A stretch of 64,000 nucleotides of DNA from CmP2 sp052084925 (GTDB taxonomy: Bacteria > Actinomycetota > Actinomycetes > Actinomycetales > Micrococcaceae), in NCBI GenBank assembly GCA_052084925.1, contig JBQDEV010000005.1:62001-126000 (forward strand), read 5' to 3'. The notes below the pieces were generated by a model. The model was not told the origin of the DNA. It saw nothing but the letters and a program-made list of their open reading frames with translations, and ran no database searches. Shown here in pieces: positions 24,103-31,852 of the stretch. A program made the translations under genes and the position numbers. Every line of letters begins with the position of its first letter. Position 1 is the stretch's first letter.

Positions 24103-25233
24103 TTAGAGCCCCGCGTAGGAGTGCAGTGACGGGAAGTACATGTTCACGATCGTGTAGTTGAACACCAGGCAGCCGAAGCCGACCATGTTCAACCAGGCCG
24201 CGCGGGTACCCGTCCAGCCGCGGGTGGCGCGGGCGTGCAGGTAGCCGGCGTAGACCACCCAGATCACGAACGACCAGACTTCCTTGGCATCCCAGTTCCA
24301 ATACCGGCCCCAGGCCTGCTCAGCCCAGATGGCACCGGCGATCACTGTGAAGGTCCACATCACGAAAGACACCGCGTTAATGCGGTACGACCAGTTCTCC
24401 AGGGCGAACGACGGCGGCACCAGCCGCAGGAACGCGAACTTCGTGGGCACCCCGGCCTGCTGGGCGGCTTCCTGACGCTGCTTGAACAGTTGCAGCAGGC
24501 TCATGGCGAAGGTCAGCGAGAACAAGCCGGTGGCGGCCACCGCAACGGAGACGTGGGTGACGATCCACCAGGACTGCAGGGCCGGCTGCACATTGGCCAC
24601 CGGGGTGGGGAAACCGATCGTGGCGGCGATCATCATCAGCAGCACCACGCCGGAGACGAAGGTGCCCACGAAGCGCAGGTCCTTGCGGATGAGGAACACC
24701 AGATAGACCGCGGCGATGACCAGCGCACCGGTGGTCATGAATTCGTACAGGTTGCCCCACGGCACGCGGGAGGCGGCGATGCCGCGAGCCACCACGGCGA
24801 AGGCGTGCAGCAGCACGCCGATGATCATCAGCGCCACCGCAACGTTCGCAGCCGGGCGCTTCACCGTGCCGGTGTACTCCATATCCTCGTCGACGAGCGC
24901 GGAGTCCAGCTCCTGCTCGCGACGGGCCGCCGCACGGGCGGCCTGCTCGTTCTTGGCCTCCGCGTCAGTGTCCGCCTCTCCCGAGGCAACGTCGGCCTCG
25001 GTGCCGCCGCCCGCGGTGACCAGGGACTTCTCGGAGACCCGTGCCGAGGCCTGTTCCACCTGGGCAGCGTGCTCAGAGGCGAGCTCGGCCTCCATGCGGC
25101 GGATCGAGGCCGAGGAGCGGGCCATGTCCCACGAGAAGACGAAGAAGGTGATCATGTAGATCAGGGCTGCGATCAGCATGAACAGCTCGCTGTAGGTGGC
25201 GAGGGCTTCGTTGATGGGCTGGGTATTCTGCAT
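24103..25233 (-). CDS. ccsB: Cytochrome c biogenesis protein CcsB (CcsA/ResC family)
   Basis: A 376-aa integral membrane protein of System II cytochrome c maturation, which with ResB carries haem across the membrane and ligates it to apocytochrome c. It has an N-terminal helix, then an acidic, Ala/Glu-rich cytoplasmic segment (about 35-105), then about seven helices. The haem-binding tryptophan-rich motif is WGRYWNWDAKEVW near 305, with His residues nearby. ATG 25233 has GGAAG five bases upstream; GTG 25239 is the alternative. It is the last gene of the thioredoxin-ccdA-resB-ccsB run. Confidence 0.9.
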   Translation of the reverse strand: MQNTQPINEALATYSELFMLIAALIYMITFFVFSWDMARSSASIRRMEAELASEHAAQVEQASARVSEKSLVTAGGGTEADVASGEADTDAEAKNEQAARAAARREQELDSALVDEDMEYTGTVKRPAANVAVALMIIGVLLHAFAVVARGIAASRVPWGNLYEFMTTGALVIAAVYLVFLIRKDLRFVGTFVSGVVLLMMIAATIGFPTPVANVQPALQSWWIVTHVSVAVAATGLFSLTFAMSLLQLFKQRQEAAQQAGVPTKFAFLRLVPPSFALENWSYRINAVSFVMWTFTVIAGAIWAEQAWGRYWNWDAKEVWSFVIWVVYAGYLHARATRGWTGTRAAWLNMVGFGCLVFNYTIVNMYFPSLHSYAGL

Positions 25234-25278
25234 CGTCACTTCCGGTGATGGATTGGCGCGGATGTCTTGGGTCCGAGC

Positions 25279-26901
25279 TTACTCTGCTGGGGTCGGGTCT
25301 TGGGCTGGGATCACGGGCCAGGCGGCGTCGAACGCTTGGCGCAGTCGAATGTTCTCGTCGCGCAGACCGAAGGACTCGCCGCGGGCGAGCAGGCCGTACT
25401 CGACCACGGTAGCGCCGTCCACGTCGGTGGCGCGCACCCAGGCGCGGCGGCGGCGGACAAACAGGGAAACGGTCAGGGCGAACAGCGAGACAGTGGCGAA
25501 GAAACCCACGCCCCACTTGCCCGGGTCGTAGTGCAGGTCCAGGCCGATATAGCGCGAGAGCCCGTCGAAGGTGATGGATCCCTTGCCGTCGGGCAGCTCG
25601 TAGGTCTCACCGAGGCCCAGGGTGATGCCGCCGTTGTCGTTGTTACGCGAGTTCAGCTCGGTGAGGCCCTCGGTGTCCAGAACGTAGACGTTCTGCGGGG
25701 CGCCGTCGTCCAGGCCGAGGTCGCCGAAGTAGGAGTTCAGGCCCAGCTCCGGGTTGAACGCGTCGGGATCAGCAGAATACGCGACCCCGTCCTCGCCTTC
25801 GACCGCGGTGGGCAGGAAGAAGCCGACGAAGCCGAGCTGGTCCGGTTGGGCGTCGGGAGCTTTGATGACGGCGAGCGAGGTGTTCAGTGCGTCCTGCACC
25901 TGGGCGATGATGGTGCCGTCCAGGGCGACATCGCCGTTGCCGTCGCGGACCGTGATGTGCGGGGCGTAGCCGTTACCCACCAGGAAGACGCGCACGCCGT
26001 CGATGGTGAGCGGGTCGTTGACCCGCAACTCCGTCTCGTAGGAGTCCTCGCCCGGCTCCTGGACTTGCAGCGTCGCCCCATAGTCGAGGGGCTGGCCGTA
26101 GTGGGTCTCGGAGTCACGGTCATACTCCACGTGGAATTCGTCGAGCTGTAACGAGAAGGGAGTCAGCCGCTCCTCGGTGAACGCGCTGCCGGGGGTGAAG
26201 GAATCGTAGGCAACCAGGTTGTTGGTGAAGCCTTCGCCCTCGACGATGATCTTCTGGCCGTTGTACTTCATCAGCGACCCGTAGGCCATGAAGATCAGCA
26301 CGCCGATCAGAGAGAAGTGGAAGACGATATTGCCAATCTCGCGCAGGTAGCCGCGCTCTGCGCCGACGGAAGCTGCGGTGTGTTTCTTCGCCGGCTGGTC
26401 CTCGTCGCGGACGGCCACCCGATAGCCGCGCTTGCGCAGCAGGGCGGCGGCCTCATCCACCGCTGTATGCGGGTCGGGTCCGGAGTCCTCCAGGACGAGC
26501 TTGCCGTATTCGGGCAGTCGGCTGAGCCGACGTGGGGTGCGCGGGGGCTCGGCCCGCATCTGTTGGTAGTGCTTCAGCCCGCGCGGGAACACACAACCGA
26601 CCAGAGAGATGAACAGCAGCAGGTAGATCGCGGAGAACCAGACGGAGTTGTACACGTCGAAGAACTGCAGGACGTCCAGGATCGGTCCCACGGTGGGGTT
26701 GTCTTCGATCCACTGATCCACCACGGCGACCCCGGCGCGGCGCTGGGGGAAGATCGATCCGGGCACGGCCGCCACGGCGAGCAGCAGCAACAGCAGCAGC
26801 GCGGTGCGCATGCTGGTGAGCTGGGTCCAGAGCCAGCGCAGGGTGCCTTTCAGCCCGAGCGCGGGAAGTTCGACGTCGTTCTTCTGCTTCTGCGGTGTCA
26901 A
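25279..26901 (-). CDS. resB: Cytochrome c biogenesis protein ResB
   Basis: A 540-aa ResB (Ccs1) protein, partner of CcsB. Three N-terminal helices (the first about 31-50, SMRTALLLLLLLAVAAVPGS) are followed by a fourth near 190, a large extracytoplasmic domain, and a last helix near 480 (GVGFFATVSLFALTVSLFV). The start is probably TTG 26901, whose TTGA overlaps the ccdA stop, with GAGG nine bases before it. The frame is open further upstream but only antisense or out of frame to ccdA. Lacking System I genes, the organism must use this route for its c-type cytochromes. Confidence 0.9.
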   Translation of the reverse strand: MTPQKQKNDVELPALGLKGTLRWLWTQLTSMRTALLLLLLLAVAAVPGSIFPQRRAGVAVVDQWIEDNPTVGPILDVLQFFDVYNSVWFSAIYLLLFISLVGCVFPRGLKHYQQMRAEPPRTPRRLSRLPEYGKLVLEDSGPDPHTAVDEAAALLRKRGYRVAVRDEDQPAKKHTAASVGAERGYLREIGNIVFHFSLIGVLIFMAYGSLMKYNGQKIIVEGEGFTNNLVAYDSFTPGSAFTEERLTPFSLQLDEFHVEYDRDSETHYGQPLDYGATLQVQEPGEDSYETELRVNDPLTIDGVRVFLVGNGYAPHITVRDGNGDVALDGTIIAQVQDALNTSLAVIKAPDAQPDQLGFVGFFLPTAVEGEDGVAYSADPDAFNPELGLNSYFGDLGLDDGAPQNVYVLDTEGLTELNSRNNDNGGITLGLGETYELPDGKGSITFDGLSRYIGLDLHYDPGKWGVGFFATVSLFALTVSLFVRRRRAWVRATDVDGATVVEYGLLARGESFGLRDENIRLRQAFDAAWPVIPAQDPTPAE

Positions 26902-27653
26902 ATCGGCAGCCTCACTTCGTTCGCGAACCAGGTCTGGAGCTGCAGGACCCAGGTGTTCCACAGTCCGGAGACCATCAGCAGTCCGAGCAGAATCAGTAGT
27001 CCTCCGCCGAAGCGCATCACCGCGACCCGGTGGCGGCGGAAGAAGCTCAGGGCGGACATGGACTTGTCGAAGCCCAAAGCAATCAGGATGAAGGGCAAGC
27101 CCAATCCGAGGCAGTAGACGAACGCCAGCACCGCGCCGCGCCAGGGGCTCGGCGAACCGGCGGTGGAGAGCAGCAGCACCGCCGACATGGTGGGACCGAT
27201 GCAGGGGGCCCATCCGAGCCCGAAGATCATGCCTAGCACGGGTGCCCCCCAGAGTCCGGCACGTGGCTGGACGTGCAGACGGGAGTCGCGCTGCAGCCAG
27301 GAGAACCCGCCCATGAAGACCACGCCGAGCAGCATCACCACGACGCCGAGCACTTGGTAGACCCAGGATCCCTCGAACTGCAGCCACACGATCACCCGGG
27401 AGAAGACCAGGCCGATCAGCACGAATACCACGGTGAAGCCCAGCACGAACAGGCTCATTCCGGCCACCATGCGTCCGCGCTTCTGTTCGGCCAGGTTGGC
27501 TCCGCTCAGCCCGGTGACGTAGCCCAGGTAGCCGGGGACCAGCGGGAGCACGCACGGCGAGAGGAAGGAGACGAGCCCGGCGAGCACCGCGATCGGGAGA
27601 GCGAGCAGCAGTGACCCGTCGAGGGCGATCTCCGCGAAGGCGTTATCGGTCAC
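26898..27653 (-). CDS. ccdA: CcdA-type thiol:disulfide transporter
   Basis: A 251-aa membrane protein with six helices that passes reducing power from cytoplasmic thioredoxin to outside thioredoxin-like proteins. The two redox cysteines are in FLSPCVLPLVPGY (C34) and GWAPCIGPT in helix 4. It keeps the haem-binding cysteines of apocytochrome c reduced, together with the lipoprotein upstream. The GTG start overlaps the upstream stop as GTGA, and its stop overlaps the resB start. Confidence 0.92.
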   Translation of the reverse strand: MTDNAFAEIALDGSLLLALPIAVLAGLVSFLSPCVLPLVPGYLGYVTGLSGANLAEQKRGRMVAGMSLFVLGFTVVFVLIGLVFSRVIVWLQFEGSWVYQVLGVVVMLLGVVFMGGFSWLQRDSRLHVQPRAGLWGAPVLGMIFGLGWAPCIGPTMSAVLLLSTAGSPSPWRGAVLAFVYCLGLGLPFILIALGFDKSMSALSFFRRHRVAVMRFGGGLLILLGLLMVSGLWNTWVLQLQTWFANEVRLPI

Positions 27654-28282
27654 GCCGACTCCGCGACCACGGTCTGGATGAGCGACTTCAGGGTGGAGTG
27701 CTCGGCAATGCCCAGCACGCGAGCCGAGACCCGGCCAGCCCGATCCAGCACGATGGTGGTCGGCACCGCTTGCGGGGGCACGTAGTCGGTCATCGCCATC
27801 AGCACCTTGCCGTTGCGGTCTTCGAAGGAGGGGTAGGTGATCCCGAAGTTACGCTCGAATGCCTCGGCGGTGCCGATAGTGTCGCGAACGTTAACCCCGT
27901 AGAAACCGACGTCGTCGCCGAATTCCTCATGCAGGGACTGCAGGTCGGGGGCCTCCACCCGGCACGGAGCACACGCCGCGTACCAGAAGTTCATCACAAT
28001 GGGGGTCCCGCGCCAGTCGGCCGCGGAGACCTCCTCGCCCGAGAACAGGGGCGCGGTGAACTCCATGGGCTCGGGGCGGTCATCGGCGGCCAGTTCCAGC
28101 ACGGAGCCATCACCGGCGATGTAGTTCTTACCGTCCGCATTCCCGGCTTGGGCGGCCAGTGGGTCCTCCGAGGAGCAGGCCGCCAGCACCGGCAGGGACA
28201 GCGCGCCGGTCAAGCCGGCCAGCACCTTGCGACGCGAAAGACGGCCGGACGGGGAGGACATGTTCATGGAAGCCACATTCAT
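27650..28282 (-). CDS. TlpA/ResA-like thioredoxin-fold lipoprotein
   Basis: A 210-aa exported thioredoxin-like protein. The N-terminus has a twin arginine (SRRKVLAGL) and a lipobox LPVLAAC with C36, so it is probably a Tat-exported lipoprotein. The redox motif is CAPC (104-107) in MNFWYAACAPCRVEAP; the usual Trp directly before the first Cys is replaced by Tyr-Ala-Ala. The cis-Pro is in QAVPTTIV. It is the thiol reductase of the cytochrome c maturation set, fed by CcdA. The start is unsure: ATG 28282, 28267 or 28261 are possible, and none has a clear ribosome site. Confidence 0.88.
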   Translation of the reverse strand: MNVASMNMSSPSGRLSRRKVLAGLTGALSLPVLAACSSEDPLAAQAGNADGKNYIAGDGSVLELAADDRPEPMEFTAPLFSGEEVSAADWRGTPIVMNFWYAACAPCRVEAPDLQSLHEEFGDDVGFYGVNVRDTIGTAEAFERNFGITYPSFEDRNGKVLMAMTDYVPPQAVPTTIVLDRAGRVSARVLGIAEHSTLKSLIQTVVAESA

Positions 28283-28433
28283 CGGGACGGATCAGGACGA
28301 CCGACGGCGCGCCGCACGGGCCGCCGGGCCACCCTCGAGTCTATCGCCGCTCCCCGCTCCTGACTGAATCCTGTGAACCGTCTCCACCGCTGCTGGGCGC
28401 AATATGACGTGGGTGTTCGCTGCCGGCCGAGGT

Positions 28434-29102
28434 TCAGGCGCCGGGCAGCGCGGTGGCGTCGGCCAGCAGGTGCCGGTTAGGTTCCAGGTACTCCACGCGC
28501 GGACGGGATTGACCGGCGTCGAAGTGCAGCGAGGTGACCGAGGTCAGGCTGCATTCGCGGTCGCGCGGGTCATGCCAGAGCTTCTTGCCTTCTGCGGAGA
28601 GTCGTGTCACCCAGATGGGCAGCTGGTGGGCCACGATCACGGCTTCGGCGCCGTCACCGTGGGCCCGGATCAGCTCATCGCGCAGATCATGCACGGAGCC
28701 GGCCACGCGCGCAGCCTGCTCGGCGTAGGGCTCACCCCAAGAGGGGCGGAACGGGTTGAGCAGCAGTCCCCAGTTCTGCGGGCGGCGCAGCTGTTGCTTC
28801 ACGTTCGCCATGCCTTCGAAGCGGTTGGCCGCCTCCAGCACGCGGTCATCGGTGCGCACCGGCAGCTGCAGCCGCTGCGCCAGCGGCGCGATGGTCTCCT
28901 GGGCACGCAGCAGGGGCGAGGCGACCAGAATGCTCGGGGAGGACCCGGTCTGCTCGGCCCGCTGGGCGAACCAGTCGGCGAGCTCCTCGGCCATCTGATA
29001 GCCCAGTGGCGAGAGGTGGAATCCCGGCAACCGGCCGTAGAGGACGCGATCGGGATTGTGGACTTCTCCGTGACGGATGAGGTGAACGGTGGCAGTCGTC
29101 AT
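28434..29102 (-). CDS. Histidine phosphatase (phosphoglycerate mutase-like) family protein
   Basis: A 222-aa member of the branch-2 histidine phosphatase clan. The catalytic RHGEVHNP is at residues about 9-16, and the second conserved His is in IVAHQLP. Such proteins dephosphorylate small metabolites or protein substrates, and the specificity is unclear. In M. tuberculosis a similar gene (Rv0525) precedes the cytochrome c cluster, as here. ATG 29102 is the start that gives the normal N-terminus; an in-frame start at 29141 is less likely. 151 bases separate it from the thioredoxin-like gene on the same strand. Confidence 0.85.
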   Translation of the reverse strand: MTTATVHLIRHGEVHNPDRVLYGRLPGFHLSPLGYQMAEELADWFAQRAEQTGSSPSILVASPLLRAQETIAPLAQRLQLPVRTDDRVLEAANRFEGMANVKQQLRRPQNWGLLLNPFRPSWGEPYAEQAARVAGSVHDLRDELIRAHGDGAEAVIVAHQLPIWVTRLSAEGKKLWHDPRDRECSLTSVTSLHFDAGQSRPRVEYLEPNRHLLADATALPGA

Positions 29103-29212
29103 GGGTCTCAGTCTTCCAGAAGATGACGCAGCGCGTGCCACGTCCAGGGTTTATCCGGTTCCAGCGGCGACAATGGAGACACGTTCCCGTCCGCATACAG
29201 GAGTTCAGCATC

Positions 29213-30052
29213 GTGTCTCAGCATTCCGACCGTCCCGACGACCACGACGGCGCCGAGGGCCCCGCAGATCCGCAGAATCAGTCGGGTGAGCCGGGTCAGT
29301 CTGAGTCGTCGGGTGTTCCCCACGACGGCGGTCGCTGGGAAGACGCCGAGGGACAGCCCCGCTACGGGGTCCGCCTGCCCGAAGGCCAGCAGCCACCGGT
29401 GGCCCCGAATACCTCGTCCGCGCCGCACCAGTACGGCCGATTCACCCGGCACGCCCAGCCGGGCTCGCAACCTGGAACACAGCCCGGAGCGGAATACGGC
29501 TCCGAGTACAGGGCATCCTCGCCACAGGGCCAGTACCCGCAGCAGCAGTACTCGCAGTACCCCCAGCAGCAGTTCCCCCAGCAACCGCAGCACACGATGC
29601 CGCAGCCGAACCGGGTGCGTCTGGCCTCGCGGCTCATCGGCGTTGCCGGGCTCCTGTACGCCGTACTGAATATCGTGACCGCGTTCCTGCCGCGACTCGG
29701 GGTGCCCCAGCAGCAGTGGGATCAGCTGCAGGAGATGTTCACCGAGGTCGACCCCACCGTGAGCCTCGACGAGATGGTCCCCGCGATGCGCTTCGCCATG
29801 GTGGCCATCGCCCTGCTGCTGGGCTTCGTCTACTGGGTCATCGCCCGCGGCGTGGCCCGAGGCTCGAATGCCGCCCGGATCATCGGCACCGCACTGGCAG
29901 TGTTGTCACTGCCGGGACTGTTCGGATTCTCGGCCGTGTATGTGCTGCTGGGTGCGATCGGCATCGGCATGACCTTCACCGCCCCGGCGAACGAGTACTT
30001 CCGCTACAAGGCCTGGGAGCGGTTCAACGCGCGGAACCAGCCACCCCGCTGA
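29213..30052 (+). CDS. Hypothetical membrane protein with Pro/Gln-rich N-terminus
   Basis: A 279-aa protein of unknown function. The first ~135 residues are disordered, with Pro, Gln and Tyr repeats (QYPQQQYSQYPQQQFPQQPQ). A C-terminal domain with four helices follows (about 143-160, 195-220, 225-245, 250-265). GTG 29213 has AGGAG nine bases upstream. Such low-complexity tails on four-helix proteins are common in actinobacteria. It converges with rex and overlaps it by 29 bases. Confidence 0.65.
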   Translation: MSQHSDRPDDHDGAEGPADPQNQSGEPGQSESSGVPHDGGRWEDAEGQPRYGVRLPEGQQPPVAPNTSSAPHQYGRFTRHAQPGSQPGTQPGAEYGSEYRASSPQGQYPQQQYSQYPQQQFPQQPQHTMPQPNRVRLASRLIGVAGLLYAVLNIVTAFLPRLGVPQQQWDQLQEMFTEVDPTVSLDEMVPAMRFAMVAIALLLGFVYWVIARGVARGSNAARIIGTALAVLSLPGLFGFSAVYVLLGAIGIGMTFTAPANEYFRYKAWERFNARNQPPR

Positions 30053-30701
30053 TCTGATGGAAGGCCAGCAGCTGCAGCTCGGCTGAGACGTCGACGACCC
30101 GGACCGTGACGTCCTCGGGCACATCGAGCTCGACGGGAGCGAAGTTCAGGATGCCGCGGATCCCGTGGGTCACCAGGTCCTCGACGGCGCGCTGGGCGGC
30201 GTCCCCGGGCACGGTGAGGATCGCCAGCCGGGCACCGGTGCGCGCGATGACCTCGGCGGCCCGGTCACTGTTCTCAATGGTCAGCTCGCCGCAGGGCTGG
30301 CCCACCCGCTGCGGGTCGGCGTCGAGCACGCTGACCACGTCCAGGCCCCGGGCGGCGAATCCGCCGTACTGCACCAACGCGGTGCCCAGGTGCCCGGCTC
30401 CGACGAGAATCACCGGCTGGTGGGTGGAGATCCCCAGCACCTGCTCGATGGCCGCCTCCAGCACGACCACGGGATACCCCTTGCCGGGTCGTCCGAGCTG
30501 ACCCAGAGCGGAGAGGTCCTTGCGCACCAGGTCGCGACTGGCCCCGGCCGCGGCAGCGAGTTCGCCGGAGGAGACATACTCAGTACCGGCCGTCGAGAGC
30601 GCGTTGAGTCGCCGCAGATAGACCGGCAGCCGGTCCAGCGCCCGTCGGGACAAGGGCCCTGGGCTGACAGCACCGGGGACGTCACGCTGTCGGCTGATCA
30701 T
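30024..30701 (-). CDS. rex: Redox-sensing transcriptional repressor Rex
   Basis: A 225-aa Rex repressor, which senses the NADH/NAD+ ratio and derepresses respiratory and fermentative genes when NADH rises. The N-terminal winged helix (about 18-75) includes YVSSGELAAAAGASRDLVRKDLSALG, and the Rossmann domain has GAGHLGTAL (about 101-109) and the LDADP element. The C-terminal helix swaps between subunits. It is cotranscribed with the glutaredoxin-like gene (ATGA overlap). In many actinobacteria rex precedes hemA; that gene is not here. Confidence 0.92.
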   Translation of the reverse strand: MISRQRDVPGAVSPGPLSRRALDRLPVYLRRLNALSTAGTEYVSSGELAAAAGASRDLVRKDLSALGQLGRPGKGYPVVVLEAAIEQVLGISTHQPVILVGAGHLGTALVQYGGFAARGLDVVSVLDADPQRVGQPCGELTIENSDRAAEVIARTGARLAILTVPGDAAQRAVEDLVTHGIRGILNFAPVELDVPEDVTVRVVDVSAELQLLAFHQISGVAGSAR

Positions 30702-30985
30702 GAGGCCGGGTCAGTGTCGGTGTGGCCGGTGGCACCGGCGGCGTCGAGCAAGCGGGCCAGCCGCTGCGGATCGATCGCCCAGAAGTCGCGCTGCACGCCG
30801 TCGATGAACAGCACCGGGATCTCCTCGGAGTGCCGCTCCCCCAGGTCCGGTTCCTGATCGGTGCTCACCTCACGCCAGCTGAGCCCGCGCTCAGTACAGA
30901 CACGGTCCACGGTGGCCCGCGCCTCGGCGCACAGATGGCATTCGGGGCGGGTGAGCAGCATGACGTCGGGGGCGGAGTCGCTCAT
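30698..30985 (-). CDS. Glutaredoxin-family protein
   Basis: A 95-aa thioredoxin-fold protein with redox motif CHLC (C16, C19) in LLTRPECHLCAEA and the cis-Pro region EIPVLFIDG. It belongs to the DUF836 glutaredoxin-like group common in actinobacteria. It may reduce protein disulfides; the partner is unknown. The ATG has AAGGA seven bases upstream. It is coupled to rex, both redox-related. Confidence 0.85.
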   Translation of the reverse strand: MSDSAPDVMLLTRPECHLCAEARATVDRVCTERGLSWREVSTDQEPDLGERHSEEIPVLFIDGVQRDFWAIDPQRLARLLDAAGATGHTDTDPAS

Positions 30986-31025
30986 CGTGGGGTCCTTCAC
31001 CGTGTCGGCGGGCGGGGAAATGCGA

Positions 31026-31056
31026 CGAGCCGCCCGATCCATGACCGGGCGGCTCG
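31026..31056 (-). terminator. Hairpin terminator after the bS22 gene
   Basis: CGAGCCGCCCG (31026-31036) pairs exactly with CGGGCGGCTCG (31046-31056), leaving a 9-base loop. It lies 26 bases past the bS22 stop on the minus strand. Confidence 0.75.
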
Positions 31057-31081
31057 AAGAGTCTTGGCGTGAAGAAGCAGC

Positions 31082-31180
31082 TTACTTCTTGTTGCGGCGC
31101 TGGTGACGAGTCTTGCGCAGCTGCTTGCGGTGCTTCTTCTTGGACATGCGCTTGCGGCGCTTCTTGATGACTGAACCCAT
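31082..31180 (-). CDS. Small ribosomal protein bS22 (AURKAIP1/COX24 domain)
   Basis: A 32-residue, Lys/Arg/His-rich protein starting MGSVIKKRRKRMSKKKH and ending HQRRNKK. This is the actinobacterial 30S protein bS22, found near the decoding centre in mycobacterial ribosomes. GAAGGA lies six bases before the ATG, partly inside a small hairpin (31185-31197). Its neighbour is bldC upstream and a terminator follows, an arrangement conserved in actinobacteria. Confidence 0.92.
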   Translation of the reverse strand: MGSVIKKRRKRMSKKKHRKQLRKTRHQRRNKK

Positions 31181-31184
31181 CGAT

Positions 31185-31197
31185 AATCCTTCGGATT
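31185..31197 (-). promoter_or_regulatory. Small hairpin covering the bS22 ribosome-binding site
   Basis: On the minus strand AATCC-GAA-GGATT folds with a 5-bp stem and 3-base loop; the Shine-Dalgarno GAAGGA lies in the loop and 3' arm. It could dampen translation, but it is short and weak. Confidence 0.3.
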
Positions 31198-31270
31198 GTC
31201 GTCGTTGTGTGTGGACATCACGTGGACGTCGGCACAGCACAACCTGTCTGATGTCTGAACGTTCCGGTAC

Positions 31271-31276
31271 ATCTTA
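31271..31276 (-). promoter_or_regulatory. Candidate -10 (TAAGAT) for bS22
   Basis: TAAGAT on the minus strand, with a weak TTCGCT 18 bases before it (31300 to 31295). It would give a leader of about 85 bases before the bS22 ATG. Confidence 0.35.
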
Positions 31277-31346
31277 CCGCTCTGTGGCGGGAAGAGCGAA
31301 CCGAGACGCGGCTGGCTGGATGCTCTGCGGCTTTCTTTGGGACGCT

Positions 31347-31565
31347 TCAGGCGCGACCTTCGGTCCCGGTGCCCTCGGTGTATCCGGTGGAGAGGATCTC
31401 CTGAACGGCGTTCTCGGGGACACGGTAGGAGCGGCCGAAGCGCACGGCCGGAAGCTCACCGGCGTGAATCATCCGGTAGACGGTCATGCGGGAGACACGC
31501 ATCATCTCCGCGACCTCGTTGACCGTCATGAATTTTGCTTCGGCGAAGTTGCCAGCAGGGGCCAC
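31347..31565 (-). CDS. bldC: BldC-type MerR/excisionase-fold DNA-binding protein
   Basis: A 72-aa single-domain regulator. The winged-helix MerR-like fold is KFMTVNEVAEMMRVSRMTVYRMIHAGEL and FGRSYRVPE, almost the whole protein. BldC in Streptomyces controls the timing of development by cooperative binding to repeats; in simpler actinobacteria its role is little known. The GTG has AGGAG six bases upstream. Its place just before bS22 is conserved. Confidence 0.88.
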   Translation of the reverse strand: MAPAGNFAEAKFMTVNEVAEMMRVSRMTVYRMIHAGELPAVRFGRSYRVPENAVQEILSTGYTEGTGTEGRA

Positions 31566-31852
31566 GCTCGACTCCTTCTTCTGTCGTGTCGGATCAGCTG
31601 TTCCAGGTTTCCCTCAACGTTGCGGTGGCGGCCTGCCGAACCATCATCGTCTCTTCTCGATGGTCCGAAGACCATTCCGGAGAGGGAATGGCGGGTCTGC
31701 CGTGCCGCCTGAGGGGAAGTGGATCAGAACTGCTCGCCCGCATTCTCATGCTGACGGTGAACCGAACCAGGCGTGGCGCCTCCTGTGCGATTCTAACCAG
31801 AAAACGGCTGAGACCAAAGTGTTCGCGTGAAACTGATGTGAATAACGTGGCC

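Noticed and set aside
31566..31852. Possible small gene or RNA between acuC and bldC
   Set aside because: I saw no frame with a ribosome site, no convincing -10 on the minus strand and no stable hairpin. It probably holds the bldC promoter.
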